From contig JAOABX010000011.1 of NCBI GenBank assembly GCA_026418175.1, forward strand, positions 25,293-89,292: DNA of 64,000 nucleotides, given 5' to 3'. Below the pieces are notes generated by a model. It ran no database searches and was not told the DNA's origin. It saw nothing but the letters and a program-made list of their open reading frames with translations. Below are positions 43,432 to 52,843 of this stretch, one piece after another. The position numbers and the translations under genes were made by a program. The DNA comes from Flavobacteriales bacterium. GTDB taxonomy: Bacteria > Bacteroidota > Bacteroidia > CAIKAF01. Position 1 is the stretch's first letter. Each line of letters starts with the position of its first letter.

Positions 43432-45976
43432 TAGTTATGCCTGAGGGTTGTTTTCTTTGTTGCCAAAATAAGTAAACAATACCACCCACAAGAATTAACA
43501 GTAATAATCCTGAACTTATTTTTGAAATCATTACTCCTTTAGCATAGCTTGCTGGAGCAAAAACAAATTCAATTTTATGCTTGCCTGCCGGTACTTTTAA
43601 TCCACGCAATACATAATTCACCCTAAAATGATCAACAGCTACATCATCTATAAATGCATTCCAGCCTTTATCATAATATATTTCACTAAATACAACAACT
43701 TGATCAGATAAAGCATTAAATTCATAGATAAGATGGTTGGGTTGATACGAAGTAAGTCGAACGGTGGCCGTTGAATCGGGCTGGGTTGAAATATTAGATA
43801 ATATGCTTTCAAACCGCTTATCAATAATTGCAGTTTCTCGTAAGTTGTGTTTTTGTAGCTCATCTAGTTCTTCGTCTGCATTATTTACCCACACTATATG
43901 GTTTACAATCCAGGCATTTCCAAACGCATAAGGATTGGGCAATGCCGGTTGTTCAGGACTAAAAATATAATATTTGGTATTCAGCATGTTAGTAATCTGC
44001 ATTTTTTTGAATACCTCCATCATTTGTTCAGCAGTAGTGGCTTTGCTTTGGAAAATTTTGTTTAGGTCAGGCATAATGCCGAATTCAATTAATTCCTGAT
44101 AGCGTTCCATCTTTGCTCCATGATAGCCACCAATGGATTTGTGGAAATAACTGGTAATCCCATCATTGAAAGTGCTAACCGATAAATTAGCTACCCTGAA
44201 GTTGGGATCTTTATCTTGTAAAATAGAATTATTTGCCGTAGTTGGCCGAATAAGTTCATTCGGTTTACGGTAATTTTTATTATTCAGATAGCGTCCGTTC
44301 ACGGTGTATAAGTCTCCCAAAGTTATAACGATTAATCCAGCTCCTAACAGAGTAGCATTGATTTTCTGTTTTACATAAGCCCATATTAGTGCTGCTCCCA
44401 GAAAAATGATGATGGCAGTACGTATAGCATCAGCTTTAAAAATGGCCATGCGTGCTGTTTCAGCAATGCTCAGCATACGGTTTATATCAGCATCATTGGC
44501 TCCTTGATTTTTCAAAGCATTGGTAATTTCATCCACTTCGCCGGGTTGAAAGTAATTTTGCAGCAATCCCGGCAACATATATCCAATCAGGGCCAATCCT
44601 CCAGTTAAACCAACAATTGCATAAAATACGTATTCATTTTTAACCTTGGTGTCATTACCAGCTATTTTTAGCGTTTGTTGAAATAAATTTTTATTGTTCA
44701 AAAATTCGTATAAAGCCATTGCCGCCAAAATTGGCACACTGAATTCCATTACTACTAAAATTGAATTTACGGCTCTAAACTTGTTATACAGTGGGAAATG
44801 ATTGATAAAAAACTCAGTGAGCCCCATTAAGTTTTTACCCCATGATAAGAATAATGTAATAATTACAGAGAATAATACGATGTATTTTACTGGATTCTGA
44901 ACAATAAAGATTCCTAAAACAAATAAAAAGAAAATGATTGCTCCGGAATACAAGGCTCCGCCAGATGCATCCTGGCCGCCCCAGTATTGGTCAAACGATT
45001 TCAATACTTCCCGCTCATTACTTTTTACGGCTTCACGGGCATTGGGGTTATCATACAATAAACCATTTTTGGGGCCTTTAAAATTGGGAATCCACATGCT
45101 AAAAATGTCTCCTTTACCATAGCTATATCCTACGATGTATGATTTATCAAGACCAGCTGTTTGGTCTGAATTTTCTTTGTGTTTAACCAATTCTGATTTA
45201 CCTCGGGTACTGTAAGGTGTATATTCATTTACCGGCAACAATCGGTTGGCTGTAGTTATCCCACCAATGATTAACATGATGGCTATACCGGCTAAAGCAA
45301 TCAATCCGTGTATTGCTTGTTTTTTTAAAATAGCATCAACAAAACGGTATATCAGGTATATGGAAATGAAAAAAGAAAAATAGTAGTACGTCATTTGGGG
45401 ATGGTTCCCCAACATTTCGAACGACATCCCCAAGCCGGTAACAATAGCACCCAGGATATATTGTTTGTCAAAAAATAAGTTAATTCCTGCCACTACCAGC
45501 GGAATAAATGAAATAGTAACCATTTTATTGAAGTGGCCTGCTCCCATGATAATGAAATGATAGGTGGTTAAGCCAAATCCCAAAGCACCCAGCATACTAC
45601 TCCACGGATTAAGCTTAAAAGTGAGGAGCATGATGTAAAAACTTAAAAGTGCTATAAATATTGAATTGGCTGGCCTTGGTAATCCATCATTTAAGAGAGG
45701 GAAAATCATTTTTTCAATAAAATTTCCTTCCGGCTTGAAAGTTATTAGGTATGATGGCATCCCTCCGAACATGGAATTGGTCCATAAAGGTTCTTTCCCA
45801 AATTGTTCGCGGTAATCTTGAACTTCTTTGGCAGAGCCCCGATATTGTAAATCATCATGCGCGCTCAATACTTTGCCTTCAAATGCAGGCAAACTCATGG
45901 CTACAGCAATTAGCAGGAAAACACCCACGGCAATAATGTGGGGAACTGCTTTATTCCAGTCAATTTTTATATTCAT
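43424..45976 (-). CDS. YfhO-like multi-pass membrane protein
   Basis: An 850-residue membrane protein with about a dozen helices, and a soluble C-terminal domain ending in one more helix. LSAHDDLQYRGSAKEV (residue ~35) and GGMPSYL resemble the first loop of YfhO-family proteins, which are GT-C-like and implicated in glycosylation of cell-wall polymers in Firmicutes. The C-terminal domain has the recurrent YDKGWNAFIDDVAVD segment of the family. The frame begins upstream at 46024, but ATG 45976 is preferred. It is the first gene of the twelve-gene cluster. Confidence 0.8.
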   Translation of the reverse strand: MNIKIDWNKAVPHIIAVGVFLLIAVAMSLPAFEGKVLSAHDDLQYRGSAKEVQDYREQFGKEPLWTNSMFGGMPSYLITFKPEGNFIEKMIFPLLNDGLPRPANSIFIALLSFYIMLLTFKLNPWSSMLGALGFGLTTYHFIIMGAGHFNKMVTISFIPLVVAGINLFFDKQYILGAIVTGLGMSFEMLGNHPQMTYYYFSFFISIYLIYRFVDAILKKQAIHGLIALAGIAIMLIIGGITTANRLLPVNEYTPYSTRGKSELVKHKENSDQTAGLDKSYIVGYSYGKGDIFSMWIPNFKGPKNGLLYDNPNAREAVKSNEREVLKSFDQYWGGQDASGGALYSGAIIFFLFVLGIFIVQNPVKYIVLFSVIITLFLSWGKNLMGLTEFFINHFPLYNKFRAVNSILVVMEFSVPILAAMALYEFLNNKNLFQQTLKIAGNDTKVKNEYVFYAIVGLTGGLALIGYMLPGLLQNYFQPGEVDEITNALKNQGANDADINRMLSIAETARMAIFKADAIRTAIIIFLGAALIWAYVKQKINATLLGAGLIVITLGDLYTVNGRYLNNKNYRKPNELIRPTTANNSILQDKDPNFRVANLSVSTFNDGITSYFHKSIGGYHGAKMERYQELIEFGIMPDLNKIFQSKATTAEQMMEVFKKMQITNMLNTKYYIFSPEQPALPNPYAFGNAWIVNHIVWVNNADEELDELQKHNLRETAIIDKRFESILSNISTQPDSTATVRLTSYQPNHLIYEFNALSDQVVVFSEIYYDKGWNAFIDDVAVDHFRVNYVLRGLKVPAGKHKIEFVFAPASYAKGVMISKISSGLLLLILVGGIVYLFWQQRKQPSGITNE

Positions 45977-46099
45977 GGATATGTAAATGAAGCTACTAAA
46001 GTAATAACTCTCTCTGATATTCATAGAAAATATTGTAGGTATAGTTTGAATACAATTGGAATTATCATTTTATTTTTCCCATTGATAATCAGTATTATA

Positions 46100-46130
46100 T
46101 TGATTTTTGGCCTTGTTATTGATACATTTT
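46100..46130 (+). promoter_or_regulatory. Candidate promoter of the sigma-factor operon (TTG-N20-TACATTTT)
   Basis: TTG at 46100-46102, a 20-nt spacer and TACATTTT at 46123-46130 differ from the consensus only in the last base. Starts at 46140 or 46185 would both lie downstream. Confidence 0.5.
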
Positions 46131-46184
46131 AAAACAATCATGAACTTTTCATCATTTTACGTGTATTTTACTCAAAACCTTTTC

Positions 46185-47378
46185 ATGAGATACTTTTTTT
46201 TATTTGTTTTTTGCTATTCTATACAGCTTCTGATTCAAGCACAAAATATACAAGGAGAGCAACGAAAAAGGCTGGAAGAAAAAAATTCTGAAACTGATAA
46301 AGTGTTGGATCATTCATTGGAGGATTTGAGGCTACATAAAGTTAATGATCAAGCCTATCAAAAAATGCCACTTTCTTGGTATATGCAACAAAAAAATGGT
46401 TGGGAAAAAAGGGTTGAATTGAACAAAAATGATGAAGAAGCTTGGCTAAATTATTATCGTTCTGCACAATATTCTGGTGCTAAACAGCAGGAATTGGATG
46501 AAATTATGAAAGCAATTCAGGAATATATCCCCGGAACATTTACTGCACATTATCTTTCATATATCCATAGTAATCGAAACCTTAATAAAGGATATGATTT
46601 ACAAAAAGCTTGGCAGCTTCAGCCTCATCGTAAGGAATTATATAAAGAGTTGACTTTGTTTTTTACTTGGAAACAAGAATATGATAACCTAAAAAAAACT
46701 TTGAAAACCTGGAAAAACCTAAAGGATATTCCAGATGCATTGTTTAGTTATGGAAAAAATCTATTACTAACTCCATCCCCAGGGGCTATTTTAATTACAG
46801 ATGGAGAATTTGATACATACCCTTTGTGGATTTTACAACAAATTGATCTGGTACGAACGGATGTTACAGTAATTAATCTATCCTTGTTGCATCAAATAGA
46901 TTATAGGCGTTCATTATTCAAATCTGCAGGAATTCTTTGTAGTTATCAAGGCAATAATAAAAATGAAATCTTGCAAGCTATTCTGAAAGAAAACCCAACC
47001 CAATCGATTTACATTTCTCTAACTGTTGATGCTGATATTTTAGATGGCTTACAAAATAAGTTACAAATAGAAGGACTAGCCTATAAAATTTCATTGCAAA
47101 ATGAAAATCAAAAAGATTTTAGGGAAAAACTTGCTGCCAATTTTGAAAAGAATTACAATTTAGATGGCTTAAGAAAAAAGATTCAGGGTTCCGAAACTAT
47201 GGATCGTGAAAAAGTGGTAGCCCTGTATCAAAATTACGTAGTATGTGGATTAATACTTTATGATTATTATATTGAAAAGGCTGATAAAGCAAAGGCTGAT
47301 AAATTGGCAGAAGATTTAAAACAATTGGCCAAGCAGGCAGGTAAAGAATCATTGGTAAACGAATATATTGCTAAATAG
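46185..47378 (+). CDS. Secreted protein with a DUF2723-type C-terminal segment
   Basis: A 397-residue protein with a signal peptide (about 1-20, ending LLIQAQ). The segment GAILITDGEFDTYPLWILQQIDLVRTDVTVINLSLL recalls the C-terminal soluble part of DUF2723 (TMEM260-like) membrane proteins, here without membrane helices. The front part is helical and Lys/Glu-rich, possibly TPR-like. Starts at 46140 (ATG) and further upstream are possible; 46185 best places the signal peptide. The ECF sigma gene begins 1 nt after its stop, so it may be a sensor or effector in that system. Function unknown. Confidence 0.7.
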   Translation: MRYFFLFVFCYSIQLLIQAQNIQGEQRKRLEEKNSETDKVLDHSLEDLRLHKVNDQAYQKMPLSWYMQQKNGWEKRVELNKNDEEAWLNYYRSAQYSGAKQQELDEIMKAIQEYIPGTFTAHYLSYIHSNRNLNKGYDLQKAWQLQPHRKELYKELTLFFTWKQEYDNLKKTLKTWKNLKDIPDALFSYGKNLLLTPSPGAILITDGEFDTYPLWILQQIDLVRTDVTVINLSLLHQIDYRRSLFKSAGILCSYQGNNKNEILQAILKENPTQSIYISLTVDADILDGLQNKLQIEGLAYKISLQNENQKDFREKLAANFEKNYNLDGLRKKIQGSETMDREKVVALYQNYVVCGLILYDYYIEKADKAKADKLAEDLKQLAKQAGKESLVNEYIAK

Positions 47379-47379
47379 C

Positions 47380-47961
47380 GTGCAGTTTTTTAGAAAACAT
47401 TCATCTGTATCCGACGAACAACTGATGGAAAAAATCTGTCAGGGCGATGAGCTGGCATTCAGTGAGTTATACGACCGCTATGCCGATAAAATGATGCGCT
47501 ATTTCTATCGCATGCTAGGCCAAAATCGCGAAAAAGCTGAAGATTTTACACAAGATCTTTTTGCCAAGATTATTGAAAAGCCTGATTTGTTTGATATAAG
47601 AAAAAAATTTTCTACCTGGGTTTACACCATGGCTCATAACATGTGTAAAAATGAATACCGACGATTGGAAGTAAGAAAAAATATAGTGCAAGAAGAACCT
47701 AATCCGAATAAAACAAAAGATTATGTCGGAGAAAATTTTGTAGAGCATATGGATCATAAAACCTTTGTAAAAATGCTTGAAATAGAGCTTGGGTTGCTCG
47801 ATGAAAAACACCGAACTACTTTTCTAATGCGATACCAGGATGAAATGAGTATTAAAGAAATTAGTGATGTGTTAGGAATATCAGAAGGCACTGTGAAAAG
47901 CCGATTATTTTACACGGTTAGAAAACTTAGTGAAAAGTTAAAAGTGTTTGACTTGAATTAA
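47380..47961 (+). CDS. ECF-family RNA polymerase sigma factor
   Basis: A 193-residue sigma-70 family protein with region 2 (AFSELYDRYADKMMRYFYRMLG ... AEDFTQDLFAKI) and region 4 (LLDEKHRTTFLMRYQDEMSIKEISDVLGISEGTVKSRL). It has no region 1 or 3, so it belongs to the ECF group. No ATG precedes region 2; GTG at 47380, directly after the preceding stop, is preferred over the TTG at 47368. The membrane-anchored protein downstream is the probable anti-sigma factor. Confidence 0.92.
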   Translation: MQFFRKHSSVSDEQLMEKICQGDELAFSELYDRYADKMMRYFYRMLGQNREKAEDFTQDLFAKIIEKPDLFDIRKKFSTWVYTMAHNMCKNEYRRLEVRKNIVQEEPNPNKTKDYVGENFVEHMDHKTFVKMLEIELGLLDEKHRTTFLMRYQDEMSIKEISDVLGISEGTVKSRLFYTVRKLSEKLKVFDLN

Positions 47962-47975
47962 TTTATTTAATTACC

Positions 47976-48830
47976 ATGAATCCTGATAGAATACCAATAG
48001 AACAGTTAGAAAAGCTAATGCTGGAAAAATCTTTTTCAGCACTTTCTGAACAGGAAAAAGAATTAGCATTGTCTTTTTTAACCTCGCAGGCAGAATATGA
48101 TGACTTGAGAAATACCTTGCTTCAAATCAGGTCTGTTTTTGCTGAGGATAAAAAAAACTTAAAAATGCCTGAAGCCGGAAAAGAAGCATTGTTGGAGAAG
48201 TTTCGAAATCAAAGAAATTTGAAATATCGTGCTCCAGTAATAAAAACATTTAAACCTCAATGGATGTGGGTGGCGGCTGCATCTTTATTATTGATTATAT
48301 CATTGATATTGGTGAACCAGCAATATGATGTTTTAAAAAACAATCGTGAAATCGCATTACAATCTGATTTACCTCAACATCCTTCTTCAGATGATAAAAA
48401 AAATATGAGTGAATTATCGGAAAATAAAGCATTCGAAGAATCAATTCATCAAGCTCAAGAAAATGAAAAATCTAATTCAGGAAACATCAATCATTCTCTC
48501 AATATTCCTGATAAAGTTAATGAAACTAGATTGGCTTACACGGAAGAAAATGCTCACAAATTAAATAGCCAGCAATTACCAGTTGCAAACTCTGCCATTG
48601 AAACAAAAAATTTGGCACCTCCGGTTGCTGTGGCAGATGAAACCATGGTGATGGAATATACTGATTCAGAATCATTACAAACTGTTACAAAAAGAGATCA
48701 TGAATCAAAACAAGAAAAACATACCAAGGATGTATCGAATTCTTTGTTTTACAATTCCGAAAAAAAACAGGGGATTAGTGAAGAAAGGAAAGCAGCCATT
48801 CGAAAATCTTTTCTATTTACTGATATATGA
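47976..48830 (+). CDS. Membrane-anchored putative anti-sigma factor
   Basis: A 284-residue protein: a helical cytoplasmic N-terminal domain (1-90), one membrane segment (about 96-113), and a polar, Ser/Glu/Lys-rich extracytoplasmic region with low complexity. It begins 15 nt after the ECF sigma gene stop. This is the usual layout of an anti-sigma factor that holds the sigma at the membrane until an envelope signal releases it. No zinc-binding HxxxCxxC is seen, so it would belong to a zinc-free type. The function is inferred from position and architecture. Confidence 0.7.
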   Translation: MNPDRIPIEQLEKLMLEKSFSALSEQEKELALSFLTSQAEYDDLRNTLLQIRSVFAEDKKNLKMPEAGKEALLEKFRNQRNLKYRAPVIKTFKPQWMWVAAASLLLIISLILVNQQYDVLKNNREIALQSDLPQHPSSDDKKNMSELSENKAFEESIHQAQENEKSNSGNINHSLNIPDKVNETRLAYTEENAHKLNSQQLPVANSAIETKNLAPPVAVADETMVMEYTDSESLQTVTKRDHESKQEKHTKDVSNSLFYNSEKKQGISEERKAAIRKSFLFTDI

Positions 48831-48833
48831 AAT

Positions 48834-49625
48834 TTAGCTAATACTTATACAAGCACCGAATCTTCCGGTTTTATGATGAAAGTACCTGGCAGAATAAAAT
48901 GTATTAGGGTGGCCAAACGTGCAAATTCCAGCCGTTTCTATTTGAGATTCAGGAATACCACAAGAGGTTAACCAAATTTGATTTGCTTTCCAAAGATCAA
49001 AATATGCTTTTCCTTCAGTTTTTCCGGCAATGAGTAGTTTTTTATATTGTGGGAAAGATGCTTGTACTGCTTCGATGACATCCGGTCCTACTTCATAGTT
49101 CAAAGCACTTATGGATGGCCCAATTCCAACGAATAAATTTTGTGGATTGCAATTAAATTCATCCAACATTTTTAAAACAGTTTTTTTTACAATACCGGCC
49201 ACTGTCCCTTTCCATCCCGCGTGAACAGCCGCCACTACTCGTTTAATTGGGTCAGCAATTAACACCGGAACACAGTCAGCACTCATCACCCCAATGGCTA
49301 TTCCATGCATTTGTGTTATTAATGCATCTACTCCTTGAAGTTCTTCATAGGTTGTATGTGGAGTTACAATTACAATGTTGTCACTATGAGTTTGTTTAGG
49401 GAAAATAAGATTTTCGGGGTTTATGTTCAAATAAGAAGCTACAATCTTCCGATTCAACGCTACTCCTTGTGGATTATCTTCTACTGAATAACTAAGATTA
49501 AAACCTGCTGCATCACCTGATGAATTTCCGCCTTTACGCGTTGTTACAACATGGTTTATTCCTTGTAGTGCCTTTAGGTTACTAAACAAAAAAAATTCTG
49601 TTCCTTGATAGGATATAAAGCTCAT
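48834..49625 (-). CDS. pgeF: Peptidoglycan editing factor / multicopper-like oxidase family
   Basis: A 263-residue PgeF (YfiH/LACC1) protein. The three metal-binding residues are present: His80 in KQTHSD, Cys118 in SADCVPVL and His135 in VHAGWKG. In E. coli the enzyme removes wrongly incorporated L-Ser from UDP-MurNAc precursors; mammalian homologues act on purine nucleosides. The gene is convergent with the anti-sigma gene (3-nt gap) and divergent from the GT-C-like gene. Confidence 0.92.
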   Translation of the reverse strand: MSFISYQGTEFFLFSNLKALQGINHVVTTRKGGNSSGDAAGFNLSYSVEDNPQGVALNRKIVASYLNINPENLIFPKQTHSDNIVIVTPHTTYEELQGVDALITQMHGIAIGVMSADCVPVLIADPIKRVVAAVHAGWKGTVAGIVKKTVLKMLDEFNCNPQNLFVGIGPSISALNYEVGPDVIEAVQASFPQYKKLLIAGKTEGKAYFDLWKANQIWLTSCGIPESQIETAGICTFGHPNTFYSARYFHHKTGRFGACISIS

Positions 49626-49647
49626 GATGTAAATATAATGAGTAAGA

Positions 49648-49676
49648 TTGAATATTAGCGATTTGTTTTACCTTTG
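49648..49676 (+). promoter_or_regulatory. Promoter of the GT-C-like gene (TTG-N18-TACCTTTG)
   Basis: TTG at 49648-49650, an 18-nt spacer and the exact -7 box TACCTTTG at 49669-49676. The ATG lies 20 nt after it. A 7-bp palindrome overlaps the box. Confidence 0.6.
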
Positions 49677-49690
49677 GTTTACTAACCAAA
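49673..49690. repeat. Inverted repeat over the -7 box (TTTGGTT/AACCAAA)
   Basis: A perfect 7-bp inverted repeat with a 4-nt loop covers the end of the -7 box and the predicted transcription start. It lies where an operator would block polymerase or where the RNA would begin with a hairpin. Confidence 0.5.
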
Positions 49691-49696
49691 ATAGAT

Positions 49697-51664
49697 ATGA
49701 CTAAAAAGAAAAATTCGGTATCAAAATCTATATTATCAGAAAAGAATAAACCCATCTCATCTAGTCCTAAAATTGGTTTTTTTGAAAAAAATGACCGATG
49801 GCTTATTTATGTGCACTTGTTAGTGGCTGCACTAGTTAGTTTTCTTTTGTTTGATATAAAAGTAACTGAAGCTGGAGATGATTCCGCTTATATTCAATTA
49901 ACCTATAAGTTTTTAAAGTATGGTACTATATCAAATTTACAAGCATCGGGGTATTCAATGTTTTTAGCGATATTTTATTTATTATTTGGACTGAATATCG
50001 GACTGTTTAAAGTAGTATCAATACTTTGTGTTTTAGGGAGCATTTATTTTACGTATCGGGCATTTAAAAATAAAATTGAAGGATACATTTTACATGCTGT
50101 GTTGTTTCTTACATCAGTTAATTATTTGATTGGGTATTATGCATCCACAACATTTTCTGAACCCTTGTTCATGCTATTACAAAGTTTATTTTTATTCTAT
50201 GCATTGCAAGTTTATATACCGAATATATCTGATACATGGAAAGATATAAAACGTCCGATGATTTTAGCATTTATGGTGTTTTTGCTCATGCTTACCAGAA
50301 ATATAGCCTTGGTAGCTCCGGTTAGTGTAATGATTTTTCTGGGATTCAAGAGGAATTTTATCGAACTAGCAAAATTTGGTGTTGCATTTATACTACTTTA
50401 TTTACCATACTATTTTATCCGTGGAGCATTGTTCAAATCTGCAGAAAATCAATATGGTTCTCAGTTTTCATTCATTATGATGAAGAATCCCTACAAACCT
50501 TCGTTAGGAAACGATGATTTTGGAGGCTTTGTTCAACGCTTTATGGATAATGCAAATCAGTTTTTATCAAAACATTTACTGAAACAAATGGGGTTTTTAG
50601 ATCCAGATTCAAAATTGTTATATCCTGTTGTTGCCATTTTTGTAATTCTAATTGGTATCAGTTCTATTTATCTGGCAGTGCGTAAAAAACATGATAGCAT
50701 TTCGTTTATCGGATTTTATGTGATGTGTATGTTGGGAGGTACTTTCTTAGCCATGCAAAAAATTTGGGATCAAGATCGATTTATTTTAATTTACTATCCC
50801 CTCATTCTTATTATTATTTTTTGGTTCTTTAAAGAAGTTTCTGCGATCCGGCCAGTACTAAATTTTATCAAGCCATTAAGTTATTTGTTATTAATTTTTA
50901 TTGGTGGCTTTTCCATCCAACGTACATTAACCCGTATTGCAGAAAATCAAAATGAATTACCTTATAGTTTAAAAGGAGATTTGACCTTTGGGCTTACACC
51001 GGATATGAAAAATTTTGCAGCCATTAGTAAGTACGCTGGAGAACATGTGCCTGATACAGCTATGATTTTGTCAAGAAAACCATCTATTTCATTTATTCAT
51101 GGCAAACGTGAGTTCCATGGATTGTATGCAATTCCTTATGTAGATGAAAAAGAAGCTTTGCAAGCAGGAAAAATGTATCAGATTTTGGAATTAAATGCTT
51201 GGGCCATGCATCCGGATATGAATTTTAAAAAACCGTTTTATCCACATATCCGTGCTGTATTTATGGGTGGTGGTAATCCTCCGGCAAATCCGAATTTTAA
51301 AATTAATACCTACTATTTATTTTTTGAATTTGACCCTCAAGATTCCTTGGCATTAAGTCTTAAAAAAGCAGGACTGCCTGTGATTGACCAAGTAAGTGAA
51401 TTTGTTTCTTCTTACCAGGAGAAATATTTTGCTATTCCTTCTAATCATAAAAAATACCTGCAGGAGAATAAAATTTATTATGCTATCACAGCTAATTTAA
51501 GAATGAATCCAAAACGTAAAACACCACAAACTATTAATACTGTGGAACGCTATTTGAGTTTTGTTGAAATGAAATATCCTGGTTCCATGAAGCTAATCCA
51601 TGAGGTGGGTTCTGATGAAAAAGCTCAGCTGATTCAAATTGATTTTTCAAACTTTAATTATTGA
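49697..51664 (+). CDS. Multi-pass membrane protein, GT-C (GT39-like) type
   Basis: A 655-residue protein with a Lys/Ser-rich cytoplasmic start, about ten membrane helices (from residue 38 to about 400), and a soluble C-terminal domain. The first external loop contains EAGDDSAYIQLTYKFLKYG, where GT39-type mannosyltransferases carry their catalytic Asp. The extracytoplasmic domain after 420 has no known motif. Probably transfers a sugar from a polyprenyl-phosphate donor. A single gene with its own promoter. Confidence 0.7.
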   Translation: MTKKKNSVSKSILSEKNKPISSSPKIGFFEKNDRWLIYVHLLVAALVSFLLFDIKVTEAGDDSAYIQLTYKFLKYGTISNLQASGYSMFLAIFYLLFGLNIGLFKVVSILCVLGSIYFTYRAFKNKIEGYILHAVLFLTSVNYLIGYYASTTFSEPLFMLLQSLFLFYALQVYIPNISDTWKDIKRPMILAFMVFLLMLTRNIALVAPVSVMIFLGFKRNFIELAKFGVAFILLYLPYYFIRGALFKSAENQYGSQFSFIMMKNPYKPSLGNDDFGGFVQRFMDNANQFLSKHLLKQMGFLDPDSKLLYPVVAIFVILIGISSIYLAVRKKHDSISFIGFYVMCMLGGTFLAMQKIWDQDRFILIYYPLILIIIFWFFKEVSAIRPVLNFIKPLSYLLLIFIGGFSIQRTLTRIAENQNELPYSLKGDLTFGLTPDMKNFAAISKYAGEHVPDTAMILSRKPSISFIHGKREFHGLYAIPYVDEKEALQAGKMYQILELNAWAMHPDMNFKKPFYPHIRAVFMGGGNPPANPNFKINTYYLFFEFDPQDSLALSLKKAGLPVIDQVSEFVSSYQEKYFAIPSNHKKYLQENKIYYAITANLRMNPKRKTPQTINTVERYLSFVEMKYPGSMKLIHEVGSDEKAQLIQIDFSNFNY

Positions 51665-51887
51665 TTAAATACAATGTAGTTTAGATTGATAAGCAGTTTT
51701 TATAAACTCATTACAAAATATTTATTGCAACTAAGCCTAGTTTCCAGGTATATTTTAAAAAAAGATGGTATCGTCTATGCAAACTAATTTAAGTAGTTGA
51801 AACGATAGATAAGAAATATTTTCTCAATATGCCTAGGAAGTAACTACCTAAATGTTTGAATGGTTAATGATAAAAATTCAAATAATA

Positions 51888-52706
51888 TCAATGATGATAG
51901 ATTAACATGGGAAGCTTGGAATGATGAACAATTCGACGAGATGTGCTGCCATCTAATAAACGTTCGAGAATGTTTTTTTTGCGAACTGCCAGTACAATCA
52001 GTTGATTGGGATGTTGTTCTAAATATTCATCCAACCCTTTGATAACAGAGTCTGCTTTATGCACATATATGCTGAATTTTTCATCCGGAAAAGTATTTTT
52101 AATCCGGTCAATTTCAGTGTTGTCTGAAAAGATTTCTAGTACCCAGTCGGCATTTATTTTTAATAAATTTACATGACTTCCAAAATGATGAGCAAAAGCA
52201 AATACATTCTTTAAAACATCCGTTTCATCGGTTTGAAATTGAGTACAGAATACTATATTTTTAAAATTAGGAGTACCGGATTCGTGAGGAATTAACATTA
52301 AAGGTGAAACAATTCGTTGCATAACGGCCGAAGCATTGCTACCAATGAGATTTCCTAAAAAACCACTGGCTCCGGTTGTACCCATCACTACATAGGCAAT
52401 TTCTAGTTCTTTTTCAAGCTGATGAAGGGTATCTGATAGAAAACCAATTTCCGTACGATAACTCGCCTGATACCCTTCTTCAATGAGCTGTTCACTAATT
52501 TCTTGTAACTGACGGTTGGAATCATCTTCTTCCTTTTTCATATTTTCTGCTTGGATGGCTATTTCTGCATGGGTAGAAATAGTAGGCGAGGAGATGGTAT
52601 GAAGTAACAAAAGTTCGTAACTGAATTCTTTGGAAAGGTATTTTGCATAGTCTAATGCTTTCAAAGAGGTGGATGAAAAATCAAGGGGTACAATTACGTT
52701 TTTCAT
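51888..52706 (-). CDS. Tandem universal stress protein (UspA family)
   Basis: A 272-residue protein of two Usp domains. The first begins KNVIVPLDFSSTSLKALDYA and ends with GTTGASGFLGNLIGSNASAVMQ, the GxxGxxxxxxGSxxxxV ATP-binding motif in slightly altered form (GASG then GSNA). The second domain starts near residue 150 and lacks this motif. In Bacteroidota such tandem proteins are common stress-response proteins. The frame starts upstream at 52733 (TTG), but ATG 52706 is the proper start. The last codons repeat His-His. Confidence 0.88.
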   Translation of the reverse strand: MKNVIVPLDFSSTSLKALDYAKYLSKEFSYELLLLHTISSPTISTHAEIAIQAENMKKEEDDSNRQLQEISEQLIEEGYQASYRTEIGFLSDTLHQLEKELEIAYVVMGTTGASGFLGNLIGSNASAVMQRIVSPLMLIPHESGTPNFKNIVFCTQFQTDETDVLKNVFAFAHHFGSHVNLLKINADWVLEIFSDNTEIDRIKNTFPDEKFSIYVHKADSVIKGLDEYLEQHPNQLIVLAVRKKNILERLLDGSTSRRIVHHSKLPMLIYHH

Positions 52707-52843
52707 TGTATTGTTTTTTTGTGAAAATAACAAAAAACTATTCGAAGAGAAATAATTTTTAAGATTAAATCCATGTTAATTTCATTTTTAGAATATAAAA
52801 ATTCAATATGTAAATCGGGTATTTTTATGCCATATTTGTACTT

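Noticed and set aside
47368..47379. TTG start of the first ECF sigma factor overlapping the preceding gene
   Set aside because: Possible, but the GTG at 47380 directly after the stop is the stronger start codon and loses no conserved residue.
51860..52042. A short plus-strand frame over the end of the universal stress gene
   Set aside because: Contained mostly in the Usp coding sequence on the other strand, with no promoter or family similarity.
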